A stretch of 39,856 nucleotides of DNA from Bacteroidota bacterium (GTDB lineage: Bacteria; Bacteroidota; Bacteroidia; Flavobacteriales; Flavobacteriaceae), in the NCBI GenBank assembly GCA_947483095.1, contig CANKLD010000002.1, positions 1-39,856 of the forward strand. The letters run 5' to 3'. This document shows, in pieces, positions 15,053 through 22,888 of the stretch. Both the position numbers and the translations under genes were made by a program. Every line of letters starts with the position of its first letter. The first letter of the stretch is position 1. The notes beneath the pieces were generated by a model, which worked only from the letters and a program-made list of their open reading frames with translations, did no database searches and had not been told where the DNA came from.

Positions 15053-16333
15053 ATGTCAGTTTTAGAAAAAATGAATGCCGAGGGATTAATTGAACTAGAA
15101 AATGAATTTGGAGCTCATAACTACCATCCTCTACCAGTTGTTCTAAATAGAGGAGAAGGGGTTTATGTTTGGGATGTAGAAGGAAATCGTTATTATGATT
15201 TCTTATCAGCTTATTCTGCAGTAAATCAAGGTCATTGTCACCCAAAAATCGTAGGGGCTTTAATAAATCAAGCTCAAAAATTAACGTTAACCTCACGTGC
15301 TTTTTATAACGACCAATTGGGTTTGTTTGAAGAATTTATCACCAATTTCTTTGGATTTGATAAAGTATTACCAATGAATACTGGAGCTGAGGCTGTAGAA
15401 ACGGCTCTGAAACTTTGTAGAAAATGGGCATATGAAGTAAAAGGCATCCAAGAACACAAAGCCCAAATTATTGTTTGTGACGGAAACTTTCACGGCAGAA
15501 CGACTACCATCATCTCTTTTTCTAATGATGAAAATGCTAGAAAGAATTTTGGTCCTTATACAGAGGGATTTATTAAAATTCCTTATAATGACTTAGCAGC
15601 ATTAGAAAACACCTTAAAATCGTCTGAGGCTATCGCTGGATTTCTAGTGGAACCAATTCAAGGGGAAGCGGGCGTGTATACTCCGTATGATGATTACATG
15701 CTTAAAGCAAAAGAACTTTGCAATAAATACAATGCTTTGTTTATTGCTGACGAAATTCAAACAGGAATTGCCAGAACGGGGTCGTTACTTGCAGTTTGTG
15801 GAAATTGTAGTTGTGAGAATAAATGCGAAAAACAAAGCACTTACGCCACTCCAGATATTCTAATTTTAGGAAAAGCATTGTCTGGTGGAGTTTATCCAGT
15901 TTCGGCTGTTTTAGCTAATAACTCCATAATGAATGTGATTAAGCCTGGTCAACACGGATCTACTTTTGGTGGAAACCCTATTGCAGCTGCGGTTGCTATA
16001 GCCGCTCTTAAAGTGGTTAATGACGAACATTTAATTAAGAATGCTCGTGTATTAGGAACGCTCTTTAGAAGCAAATTAAACGAATATATTTCTACTTCTA
16101 ATGTTGCCATTTTAGTTCGCGGCCGAGGTTTGCTTAACGCAATTGTAATCAATGATACCGAAGAAAGTGATACGGCTTGGGACATATGTATGGCTTTGCG
16201 TGATAACGGATTGTTAGCAAAACCAACACACGGTAATATAATTCGGTTTGCTCCTCCATTGGTAATTAACGAAGCGCAACTATTAGATTGTGCAGCTATA
16301 ATAATTAGAACATTAAAACAATTTGATAAATAA
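15053..16333 (+). CDS. rocD: Ornithine aminotransferase
   Basis: 426 residues, a class III PLP aminotransferase. It interconverts ornithine and glutamate-5-semialdehyde using 2-oxoglutarate. The N-terminal [18 protein letters not shown] block is diagnostic of ornithine aminotransferase. [20 protein letters not shown] and [12 protein letters not shown] bind the cofactor, [13 protein letters not shown] carries the PLP-ring aspartate, and K274 in ILGKALSGG is the Schiff-base lysine. Between these last two there is a cysteine-rich insertion, [10 protein letters not shown] (Cys 249, 252, 254, 258), absent from the Bacillus and mammalian enzymes as I recall them. The gene is followed immediately by a bidirectional terminator. 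Confidence 0.95.
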   Translation: MSVLEKMNAEGLIELENEFGAHNYHPLPVVLNRGEGVYVWDVEGNRYYDFLSAYSAVNQGHCHPKIVGALINQAQKLTLTSRAFYNDQLGLFEEFITNFFGFDKVLPMNTGAEAVETALKLCRKWAYEVKGIQEHKAQIIVCDGNFHGRTTTIISFSNDENARKNFGPYTEGFIKIPYNDLAALENTLKSSEAIAGFLVEPIQGEAGVYTPYDDYMLKAKELCNKYNALFIADEIQTGIARTGSLLAVCGNCSCENKCEKQSTYATPDILILGKALSGGVYPVSAVLANNSIMNVIKPGQHGSTFGGNPIAAAVAIAALKVVNDEHLIKNARVLGTLFRSKLNEYISTSNVAILVRGRGLLNAIVINDTEESDTAWDICMALRDNGLLAKPTHGNIIRFAPPLVINEAQLLDCAAIIIRTLKQFDK

Positions 16334-16334
16334 A

Positions 16335-16367
16335 TAAAAAAAAACCTCTAATTAGAGGTTTTTTTTA
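16335..16367. terminator. Bidirectional terminator between rocD and the CCC-motif gene
   Basis: A perfect palindrome, AACCTCTAATTAGAGGTT (16343-16360), is flanked by a run of A on the left and T on the right. It serves the convergent genes on both sides. Confidence 0.85.
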
Positions 16368-16379
16368 TTGTGAAAATAG

Positions 16380-16718
16380 TTATCGACTTTGCTCTTCTTG
16401 GTATTTAGCTTTAGCTTCCAAATTCTTCTGGAATTCTAATAATTTTTCTGGACCAAGGGAGTATAAATAAACAAATGCAAGTAAAGTCAATGCGCTTAGT
16501 ACAATTCCTACTATACCTAATATTCTTCCAACATTCAAATTTTTGTAGTTCAAATACAATTCAGGACTTTCATTATACATTTTTAAATCTTTGTTGGCTA
16601 AAACCAAAGCTATTATCCCAAAGGTTAAACCAATAAAACCATAGCAACAACAAGTAACAATTGATAAAATTCCTAAAACCAGAACCGCTGTTCCGTTGGG
16701 TAGATTTCTTTTTTCCAT
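16380..16718 (-). CDS. Small membrane protein with a CCC motif
   Basis: 112 residues with two predicted membrane segments (about 10-39 and 62-87). The first contains the tri-cysteine IVTCCCYGF, which gives this flavobacterial family its 'CCC motif' name. The second reads VGRILGIVGIVLSALTLLAFVYLY. The C-terminal tail is charged and helical (EKLLEFQKNLEAKAKYQEEQSR) and should be cytoplasmic. The layout resembles DUF4190-type proteins. The function is unknown. It follows the DUF2752 gene by 11 bases on the same strand, an association I remember as common in flavobacteria. Confidence 0.8.
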   Translation of the reverse strand: MEKRNLPNGTAVLVLGILSIVTCCCYGFIGLTFGIIALVLANKDLKMYNESPELYLNYKNLNVGRILGIVGIVLSALTLLAFVYLYSLGPEKLLEFQKNLEAKAKYQEEQSR

Positions 16719-16729
16719 AGAAGTAATAA

Positions 16730-17020
16730 TTAAATGTTTGTTATTTTGTAAATATAGGAAATAATCATAATTATTGTATTAATTATTGCTAATCCTATTA
16801 TTATTTTTTGATAGTTCCGTTTTTTATCAATTAGATGTAAACCTATTAAACCGAAAAGGAGTAGGGCGCTATAAATTGCTGGAAATTGATAAAATGCCTT
16901 TGTGAAATCGCCATTTAATAATAAAAGTAAAGAACGCTGCGTTCCACAACCAATACAATCGACTCCAAATAGCGATTTATTCATGCAAGGCAACATATAC
17001 TTTTCTATATCCAAACCCAA
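16730..17020 (-). CDS. DUF2752 family membrane protein
   Basis: 96 residues. The N-terminal block YMLPCMNKSLFGVDCIGCGTQRSLLLLLNGDFTKAFYQFP is the DUF2752 signature, with three cysteines in LPC and DCIGCGTQR. Two hydrophobic segments follow (about 45-61 and 71-93). The CxxCG pair suggests a redox or metal site near the membrane surface, but no activity is known. It sits directly upstream of the CCC-motif gene, with which it is probably cotranscribed. Confidence 0.85.
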   Translation of the reverse strand: MGLDIEKYMLPCMNKSLFGVDCIGCGTQRSLLLLLNGDFTKAFYQFPAIYSALLLFGLIGLHLIDKKRNYQKIIIGLAIINTIIMIISYIYKITNI

Positions 17021-17120
17021 TTTAATTTGAGTTGCAATTTAATAATAATTTATATTCAATATCTTAATTGCTTGTTATTATTTCAAAGTTGCCTACTTTT
17101 GAATTATTAAATAATACACT

Positions 17121-17303
17121 ATGAAAAAAGTCTTATTCCCAATAATGATAATTGCAATTATCATAGCTTTTTATGAGCAAAGTTTGGAGAAAAAAAACGT
17201 CTATATTCAGGTAATTTCAATTGTAATTTTTATGATTGGTATGATGAAATTAAGTGCTAAAGTGCCAAGTAAAAATCAAGAAAAAGAAGATGACGATGTT
17301 TAG
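17121..17303 (+). CDS. Small two-segment membrane protein
   Basis: 60 residues. There are two hydrophobic segments, about 4-18 (VLFPIMIIAIIIAFY) and 27-43 (VYIQVISIVIFMIGMMK), then a charged tail ending in acidic residues (KNQEKEDDDV). Its last codons overlap the Smr-domain gene by 14 bases (17290-17303), which argues that it is translated and coupled to that gene. The function is unknown and no motif was recognised. Confidence 0.65.
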   Translation: MKKVLFPIMIIAIIIAFYEQSLEKKNVYIQVISIVIFMIGMMKLSAKVPSKNQEKEDDDV

Positions 17304-17847
17304 TTTAGGGGATAAGGTTTCTGTACTTGACGACGTTATTAATGGCGTTGTAATTTCAATTAATAACAGGGAGATTTCGATCGAAACTACCGATGGATTT
17401 TTGATGACATTTTTTGTCAATGAATTAATTAAAATAAACGATACCAGTATTTTAAGTAAAAATATAGGAAGTTTTAATTCAAGTAAAATTAAAATTGAAA
17501 AAGAAGAGCCAAAACCACGTAGTTTTGTAAAAGTAAAGAAATCAAAACATGAAATTCCTGCTCCAGAATTCGATTTACACATTGAAAAATTGGTTCCAAA
17601 TTTCAGAGGAATGAGTAATTATGACATTCTCACTTTGCAAACAGAAACGGCAAAAAGACACCTGGATTTTGCCATTAGAAATCGAATTCCAAAAATCGTT
17701 TTTATTCATGGTGTTGGTGAAGGAATTTTAAAAGCAGAACTTGATTTTTTATTTGGAAGATACGATCAGATTTTCTTCCAGGAAGCCAATTATCAAAAAT
17801 ACGGTCAAGGAGCAACCGAGGTTTTTATCAAGCAAAATGTAAAATAA
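17290..17847 (+). CDS. Smr domain-containing protein
   Basis: 185 residues from the ATG at 17290. A longer in-frame TTG-type start at 17254 would overlap the upstream gene more heavily and adds only a Lys-rich stretch. The N-terminal 60 residues form a small beta-rich domain (FSLGDKVSVLDDVINGVVISI), as in DUF2027/Tudor-like modules of the MutS2-associated family. The Smr domain occupies about 95-184: FDLHIEKLVPNFRGMSNYDILTLQ, then IVFIHGVGEGILKAEL with the HGxGxG core and a YGQGATEVFIK ending. Smr domains nick or bind DNA or RNA. No MutS portion is present. It forms a small operon with the preceding membrane protein. Confidence 0.88.
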   Translation: MTMFSLGDKVSVLDDVINGVVISINNREISIETTDGFLMTFFVNELIKINDTSILSKNIGSFNSSKIKIEKEEPKPRSFVKVKKSKHEIPAPEFDLHIEKLVPNFRGMSNYDILTLQTETAKRHLDFAIRNRIPKIVFIHGVGEGILKAELDFLFGRYDQIFFQEANYQKYGQGATEVFIKQNVK

Positions 17848-17849
17848 AT

Positions 17850-18102
17850 TGACTTGATTTATACTATTGATTACTAAATTTCTAGGAGAATTTGCTACTG
17901 ATACGGTATTTGCAAATATTGTAATTGGTGTTTTTAAAATTAGTGCGTCGAATTTTTTAATTTTAAAAAACAAACCGTCATTAGTAATGCAGTTATTAAT
18001 CTCAGTAGCATGATCAAAATTAAAAGTGTCTAATGACTTATCCCCATCATCACAACTATTGATAATAAATGCACAAACAAGTAAAGTAATAAATTTTTTC
18101 AT
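17850..18102 (-). pseudogene. Truncated lipoprotein gene remnant
   Basis: From the ATG at 18102 the sequence encodes a good lipoprotein signal (MKKFITLLVCAFIINSC, lipidated Cys17), then CDDGDKSLDTFNFDHATEINNC. The reading frame then runs without a stop into the antisense of the Smr gene and ends at 17749. It is unlikely that the protein continues there. From memory, intact flavobacterial lipoproteins starting NSCDDGD next to Smr genes are considerably longer, so I read this as a 3'-truncated remnant. The limits of the remnant are approximate, and a short functional lipoprotein cannot be excluded. Confidence 0.5.
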
Positions 18103-18220
18103 GATACTTTATTTGACACAAAACATAATATTATTTGCAGGTATTCTGCAGTTTATAGAATCAATTTTTTAGAATTCAACATATTTATTGGAAAAGCTAT
18201 TCCACATTGAATTGATTTCC

Positions 18221-18228
18221 TATTTTTG
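18221..18228 (+). promoter_or_regulatory. Promoter -7 box for the cysteine desulfurase
   Basis: TATTTTTG matches TAnnTTTG and lies 44 bases before the ATG at 18273. Confidence 0.45.
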
Positions 18229-18272
18229 TATTCAAAATTGATAAGTATTTGTCAATAAAGTTAAAACTACCT

Positions 18273-19397
18273 ATGAATAAAGTATATTTAGATAATGCAG
18301 CCACTACAAAAATTAGGGAAGAAGTAATTCGCGAAATGGTTGATGTAATGTCTAATGATTTTGGAAATCCCTCATCAACACATAGTTTTGGTCGAAATGC
18401 AAAAAATATAATTGAACTTTCTAGAAAAGCCATTGCAAAAGAATTGAATTGTAATGCTCAGGAAATCATTTTTACTTCTGGTGGAACTGAATCTAATAAT
18501 ATTATACTTCGTTCTTGCGTAAAAGATTTACAAGTTAAAAGAATTATTACTTCAAAAATTGAACACCATGCCGTTTTGCATACCATTGAAGCATTGCAAA
18601 AGGAATTTAATATTCAAGTTGATTATGTAGCAATAAAAAATGACGGAAGCATTGATATTTCTGACTTAGTTGACTTGCTTTCGGAAAATATTAAAACATT
18701 AGTTAGTTTGATGCACATAAACAATGAAGTTGGAGCTGTTTTAGACATTGATTTGGTAGCAAGAATATGTCAACAAAACAAAGCATTATTCCATTCAGAT
18801 ACGGTTCAGTCTGTGGCAAAAACAGAGTTGGATTTACAAAACATTCCTGTTGATTTTATAGTTGCTGCAGCACATAAATTTCATGGGCCAAAAGGTATAG
18901 GTTTTGCATTTATTAGAAAAAATTCGGGTTTGCAACCTTTAATTTATGGAGGCGATCAAGAAAAAGGTTTGCGTCCAGGAACGGAAGCAGTTCACCAAAT
19001 AGCAGGAATGGCAAAAGCAGTTGAGTTGGCATTAGCTAACTTAAACGAGGAAAGAAAAGCAATCTTTGAGCTTAAGAATTACCTTATAGCACGTTTAGAA
19101 AAAGAGTTTCCAGATTTTAAAATCAATGGTTCTAAAGACGGATTTTATAATTTATTGAATATTATTTTACCCTTTTCTGAAGATAAATCAGCAATGATTT
19201 TATTTGGATTAGACATTAAAGGAATTGCAGTTTCACAAGGAAGTGCTTGCCAATCAGGAAGTTCAAGACCATCGCATGTTTTATCGGAATTTTTATCAAA
19301 TGAAGATTTGAAAAAACCAAGTTTAAGAGTTTCTTTCAGCCATTACAATTCTAAAAATGATATTGATTTATTAATTGACGGGTTAAAAGGAGTTTAA
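18273..19397 (+). CDS. Cysteine desulfurase (NifS/IscS family)
   Basis: 374 residues from the ATG at 18273. A TTG 24 bases upstream is in frame but less likely, because the family typically begins at MNKVYLDNAATTK. The enzyme removes sulfur from cysteine for Fe-S cluster and thio-cofactor assembly. The PLP lysine is K202 in AAHKFHGPKGIG, and the sulfur-accepting cysteine is C326 in SQGSACQSGSSRPSHVL, on the loop typical of group I (IscS/NifS). TSGGTESNN and HINNEVGAV are cofactor-binding blocks. No iscU, sufE or other Fe-S assembly gene is next to it. A stand-alone group I desulfurase could supply sulfur to tRNA thiolation instead. Confidence 0.94.
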   Translation: MNKVYLDNAATTKIREEVIREMVDVMSNDFGNPSSTHSFGRNAKNIIELSRKAIAKELNCNAQEIIFTSGGTESNNIILRSCVKDLQVKRIITSKIEHHAVLHTIEALQKEFNIQVDYVAIKNDGSIDISDLVDLLSENIKTLVSLMHINNEVGAVLDIDLVARICQQNKALFHSDTVQSVAKTELDLQNIPVDFIVAAAHKFHGPKGIGFAFIRKNSGLQPLIYGGDQEKGLRPGTEAVHQIAGMAKAVELALANLNEERKAIFELKNYLIARLEKEFPDFKINGSKDGFYNLLNIILPFSEDKSAMILFGLDIKGIAVSQGSACQSGSSRPSHVLSEFLSNEDLKKPSLRVSFSHYNSKNDIDLLIDGLKGV

Positions 19398-19407
19398 AAA
19401 TCAAGAA

Positions 19408-20955
19408 TTAAAAAGGGACGTCACTATCATCCTCAAAATTATTTAAATTACTTCCAAATGCTTCGTTGGGCGTTGGTAAATTCTTGGTTTGAAATGGATT
19501 GTCATCATGATTCATTTTGGAAGGTAAATCATCAAAAGTACCACTGTAGGTTTCCAAGTTTTCGAATTTTCCTAGGTTACCAACAAATTTCAATTTCACA
19601 CTTTCTAAGCTACCATTTCGGTGTTTTGCGATGATAAATTCTGCTTGACCTTGCGTAGGAGAATTTCCTTCATCATCCCATTCATCTAATTTGTAATATT
19701 CCGGACGATAAATAAAGGAAACTATATCAGCATCTTGCTCTATTGCTCCCGATTCTCTAAGGTCGGATAAAAGTGGTCTTTTATGCCCAGGACGTGATTC
19801 AACTGCACGAGATAATTGCGAAAGTGCGATTACAGGAACTCCAAGCTCCTTAGCTAATGCTTTTAAGTTTCTTGAAATGGTGGATATTTCTTGCTCTCTA
19901 TTTCCAGATCCTTTACCGTTGTTACCGCCGGCAGTCATTAATTGTAGGTAATCCACAATAATTAATTTGATACCGTGTTGCGAAGCCAAACGTCTCGATT
20001 TTGCTCTTAAATCGAAAATAGATAGGGAAGGGGTGTCGTCAATAAATAATGGCGCTTTTTCTAAGTTTTTCACCTTTATACTCAATTGTTCCCACTCGTG
20101 TTTTTCTAATTTACCAGTTCTTAATTTTTCAGAAGACAGTCCCGTTTCAGACGAAATTAATCTGGTGATTAATTGTACAGAAGACATTTCAAGTGAAAAT
20201 AATGCTACAGGATGTCCATAATCGATTGCTACATTTCTAGCCATTGAAAGTACAAATGCTGTTTTTCCCATACCTGGTCTCGCTGCAATGATAATTAAAT
20301 CACTTGGTTGCCAACCCGAAGTTATTTTGTCTAAACTGTCAAATCCAGTTGCAATTCCACTCAAACCTTCTTTTCCTGCAATTTCTTCAATTCTCTTTTT
20401 GGCCTGAATTACTAAACTTTGAGCAGTTTCTGAACTTCGTTTGATGTTTCCTTGTGTTACTTCGTATAATTTAGATTCTGCTTTATCCAATAAATCAAAT
20501 ACGTCTGTAGATTCATCATAGGAATCTTCAATAATTTCTGATGAAATTCTGATTAAACTTCGTTGGATGAATTTTTGTAAAATAATTCTTGAGTGAAATT
20601 CTATGTGTGCCGAAGAAGATATTTTTTGGGTAAGTTGTATCAAATAATAATCGCCACCAGCTAATTCTAACTTACCACTTTTTCTAAGTTGTGCAGATAC
20701 AGTCAATAAATCTACAGGTTGAGAATCGGTAAACAATTGAAATATTGCTTCAAAAATAAATTTATGAGCGTCTTTATAGAATGCTTCAGGTTGTAAAATA
20801 TCAATTACTTCATCAACACCTTTTTTATCAATCATCATCGCTCCTAAAACCGCTTCCTCTAATTCTAGAGTTTGTGGTGGGAGTTTTCCTTTTTCTAAAT
20901 TGATAATGGTAGTTTTTTCTACTTTTATAGGGTTGAGGTTGAGAGATTTTTCCAT
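19408..20955 (-). CDS. dnaB: Replicative DNA helicase DnaB
   Basis: 515 residues without intein. The N-terminal DnaB domain (about 27-130, PPQTLELEEAVLGAMMIDKKGVDEV) is joined by a linker to the RecA-like C-terminal domain. The Walker A motif is ARPGMGKTAF, with K231/T232. Walker B is IIVDYLQLM. The SRAVESRPGHKRPLLSDLRESGAIEQDADIV block holds the arginine-finger and H4 regions. The C-terminal tail is acidic and probably disordered (NLNNFEDDSDVPF), and resembles SSB-type tails in composition, though this is only noted. It unwinds DNA 5' to 3' ahead of the replisome. Transcription is divergent from nothing nearby; the accA terminator lies just upstream. Confidence 0.97.
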   Translation of the reverse strand: MEKSLNLNPIKVEKTTIINLEKGKLPPQTLELEEAVLGAMMIDKKGVDEVIDILQPEAFYKDAHKFIFEAIFQLFTDSQPVDLLTVSAQLRKSGKLELAGGDYYLIQLTQKISSSAHIEFHSRIILQKFIQRSLIRISSEIIEDSYDESTDVFDLLDKAESKLYEVTQGNIKRSSETAQSLVIQAKKRIEEIAGKEGLSGIATGFDSLDKITSGWQPSDLIIIAARPGMGKTAFVLSMARNVAIDYGHPVALFSLEMSSVQLITRLISSETGLSSEKLRTGKLEKHEWEQLSIKVKNLEKAPLFIDDTPSLSIFDLRAKSRRLASQHGIKLIIVDYLQLMTAGGNNGKGSGNREQEISTISRNLKALAKELGVPVIALSQLSRAVESRPGHKRPLLSDLRESGAIEQDADIVSFIYRPEYYKLDEWDDEGNSPTQGQAEFIIAKHRNGSLESVKLKFVGNLGKFENLETYSGTFDDLPSKMNHDDNPFQTKNLPTPNEAFGSNLNNFEDDSDVPF

Positions 20956-21042
20956 TTAGCGAATTTACCAAAAAAATAAAAAAAATCCTCAAGGAGTTAT
21001 TAGTGATTTTTGTTGATAACTAACTATTTTTTGTTTATAAGT

Positions 21043-21077
21043 AAAAAAAAATCCGAAACGATAAGGCTTCGGATTTT
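21043..21077 (-). terminator. Terminator of accA
   Basis: On the minus strand AATCCGAA and TTCGGATT form a perfect 8-bp stem around a loop, followed by a long run of U. It lies 19 bases after the accA stop codon. Confidence 0.85.
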
Positions 21078-21095
21078 CTAATGATTTTAACTAGT

Positions 21096-22049
21096 CTATT
21101 CTTTAAACTCTCCCATCTTGCTGTATTTGTCCATTCTTTTGGCTACTAATTCAGTTGTTGATAAGTCTTTTAGTTCATTGTATCCTTTCATGATGTATTT
21201 TTCCACTGTTTTAAAGGTAGTTTCACGATCATAATGGGCTCCTCCAAGAGGTTCTGGGATAATATCGTCTACTAGATTTTGCTTTTTCATATCGGCAGAA
21301 GTCAGTTTTAACGCATCTGCTGCTTGTTCTTTATATTCCCAGCTTTTCCAAAGAATAGAGGAGCAAGATTCGGGAGAAATTACAGAGTACCAAGTATTTT
21401 CCAACATGTAAACTTTATCACCAACGCCAATTCCTAATGCACCACCTGAAGCTCCTTCACCGACAATAACGGCAATAATAGGCACTTTTAAACGAATCAT
21501 TTCGAAAATATTTCTCGCAATTGCTTCTCCTTGTCCCCGTTCTTCCGCTTCTAAACCCGGATAAGCTCCAGGTGTATCAATTAAGGTTACCACAGGAATT
21601 CCAAATTTTTCGGCCATTTTCATTAAACGTAAGGCTTTTCTATATCCTTCAGGATTTGCCATACCGAAGTTACGGTATTGACGTGTTTTAGTATTGTATC
21701 CTTTTTGTTGACCAACAATCATGAATGATTGCCCTCCAATTTTCCCTAATCCACCGATCATGGCTTTATCGTCTTTGAAATTTCTATCACCAAACATTTC
21801 TAGGAAAGTGTCTCCGCACAAAGCGTTTACATGGTCCATAGTATAAGGTCGGTTTGGGTGACGTGATAATTGAACGCGTTGCCAAGCGGTAAGGTTTTTA
21901 TATATTTCGAGTTTGGTTTCTTCTAATTTTTTTGCGATTTGCTTACAAGGATCTGAAACATCTACGTCTGATTCTTGACCAATGATTTCACATTTGTCTA
22001 ATTGCTCTACCAGTTCTTTTATTGGAAGCTCAAAATCTAAATATTCCAT
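21096..22049 (-). CDS. accA: Acetyl-CoA carboxylase carboxyltransferase subunit alpha
   Basis: 317 residues, the usual length for bacterial AccA. With AccD it transfers the carboxyl group from biotin on AccB to acetyl-CoA, the first committed step of fatty-acid synthesis. N-terminal [17 protein letters not shown] is typical. The crotonase-fold core is present ([39 protein letters not shown] and [26 protein letters not shown]), with the oxyanion-hole glycines in [21 protein letters not shown] [28 protein letters not shown] follows. accB, accC and accD are not in this window. A TAnnTTTG box lies 32 bases upstream. Confidence 0.97.
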   Translation of the reverse strand: MEYLDFELPIKELVEQLDKCEIIGQESDVDVSDPCKQIAKKLEETKLEIYKNLTAWQRVQLSRHPNRPYTMDHVNALCGDTFLEMFGDRNFKDDKAMIGGLGKIGGQSFMIVGQQKGYNTKTRQYRNFGMANPEGYRKALRLMKMAEKFGIPVVTLIDTPGAYPGLEAEERGQGEAIARNIFEMIRLKVPIIAVIVGEGASGGALGIGVGDKVYMLENTWYSVISPESCSSILWKSWEYKEQAADALKLTSADMKKQNLVDDIIPEPLGGAHYDRETTFKTVEKYIMKGYNELKDLSTTELVAKRMDKYSKMGEFKE

Positions 22050-22080
22050 AGGGTATGTGCTTTTATATTTTGTTTAACGG

Positions 22081-22088
22081 CAAAGATA
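22081..22088 (-). promoter_or_regulatory. Promoter -7 box for accA
   Basis: On the minus strand the sequence is TATCTTTG, an exact TAnnTTTG match, 31 bases before the accA start codon. Confidence 0.5.
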
Positions 22089-22195
22089 AAATTTAATATC
22101 TTGAATGAAAGTAATTTTTTATAATTATTGAAATTGTAATGCTATTAAATTTAAAAAAAAATGATTTTCGTAACATTTAGATTTTATTTATTTAA

Positions 22196-22203
22196 TACAT
22201 TTG
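22196..22203 (+). promoter_or_regulatory. Promoter -7 box for the PAP2 gene
   Basis: TACATTTG matches TAnnTTTG, 40 bases before the start codon. A TTTAG at about 22176 could be a weak -33 element. Confidence 0.5.
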
Positions 22204-22243
22204 TATGTCCTTTTTATAATATTTTCCCTGGTTTTATTTAATA

Positions 22244-22888
22244 ATGCGAAAATTACTCATAGACTTAAAATTATACTTTGTTGTTTGTTTACTTTTTATA
22301 AGTAGTATACTAATTGGTTTGTTATACTTTGGAAAAAAACCGTTCCATTTATTAGTCAATCAATTTAATTCTCCATTTCAAGATATTTTTTTTAAGTATA
22401 TAACTAATTTTGGAGACGGACTATTTGCAATAAGTATTTTAATAGTGCTTTTATTTTTTATCAATTTTCGAAAACTATTTATAGGATTAGCTACATTTTT
22501 AATATCGGGAATTGTATCCCAAATTTTGAAGAAAATCATTTTTTATGATCAATTAAGACCATCAAAATGTTTTAGTGCCGACCAACTTCATTATGTTGAC
22601 GGGGTAGTTTTACATTCATATAATTCTTTTCCTTCTGGACATGCAACAACAGTGTTTGCCATTTTTTTGTTTTTAGCCTATATTTTTAAAAATAAATTTT
22701 ATCAGTTTGTTTTTGCAATTATTGCCTGTTTAACCGCTTATTCCCGAGTTTATTTGTCGCAACACTTTTTTGTTGATGTTGCCGCAGGAGGAATTCTTGG
22801 AATGGTATCTTTTTTAATTGCATATTCTTTGTTAAACCCTGCTAATATTAAATGGTTTGATAAAAGAGCTAAATTTTCATTCGACTAA
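22244..22888 (+). CDS. PAP2 superfamily membrane phosphatase
   Basis: 214 residues with about six membrane segments. The three-part acid-phosphatase signature is complete: KKIIFYDQLRP (about residues 101-111), FPSGHATT (about 130-137) and SRVYLSQHFFVDVAAG (about 167-182), with the catalytic histidines in the second and third parts. Such enzymes dephosphorylate undecaprenyl pyrophosphate, phosphatidylglycerophosphate or lipid A at the outer face of the inner membrane. It converges with the ArnT-like glycosyltransferase gene, overlapping it by 4 bases. Undecaprenyl-phosphate recycling would fit that neighbourhood, but substrate choice cannot be read from the sequence. Confidence 0.93.
   Translation: MRKLLIDLKLYFVVCLLFISSILIGLLYFGKKPFHLLVNQFNSPFQDIFFKYITNFGDGLFAISILIVLLFFINFRKLFIGLATFLISGIVSQILKKIIFYDQLRPSKCFSADQLHYVDGVVLHSYNSFPSGHATTVFAIFLFLAYIFKNKFYQFVFAIIACLTAYSRVYLSQHFFVDVAAGGILGMVSFLIAYSLLNPANIKWFDKRAKFSFD

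Noticed and set aside
21010..21022. TTATCAACA-like sequence upstream of dnaB, reminiscent of a DnaA box
   Set aside because: A single copy with a mismatch to TTATCCACA. No cluster of boxes, no dnaA or other origin genes nearby, so no origin can be claimed.
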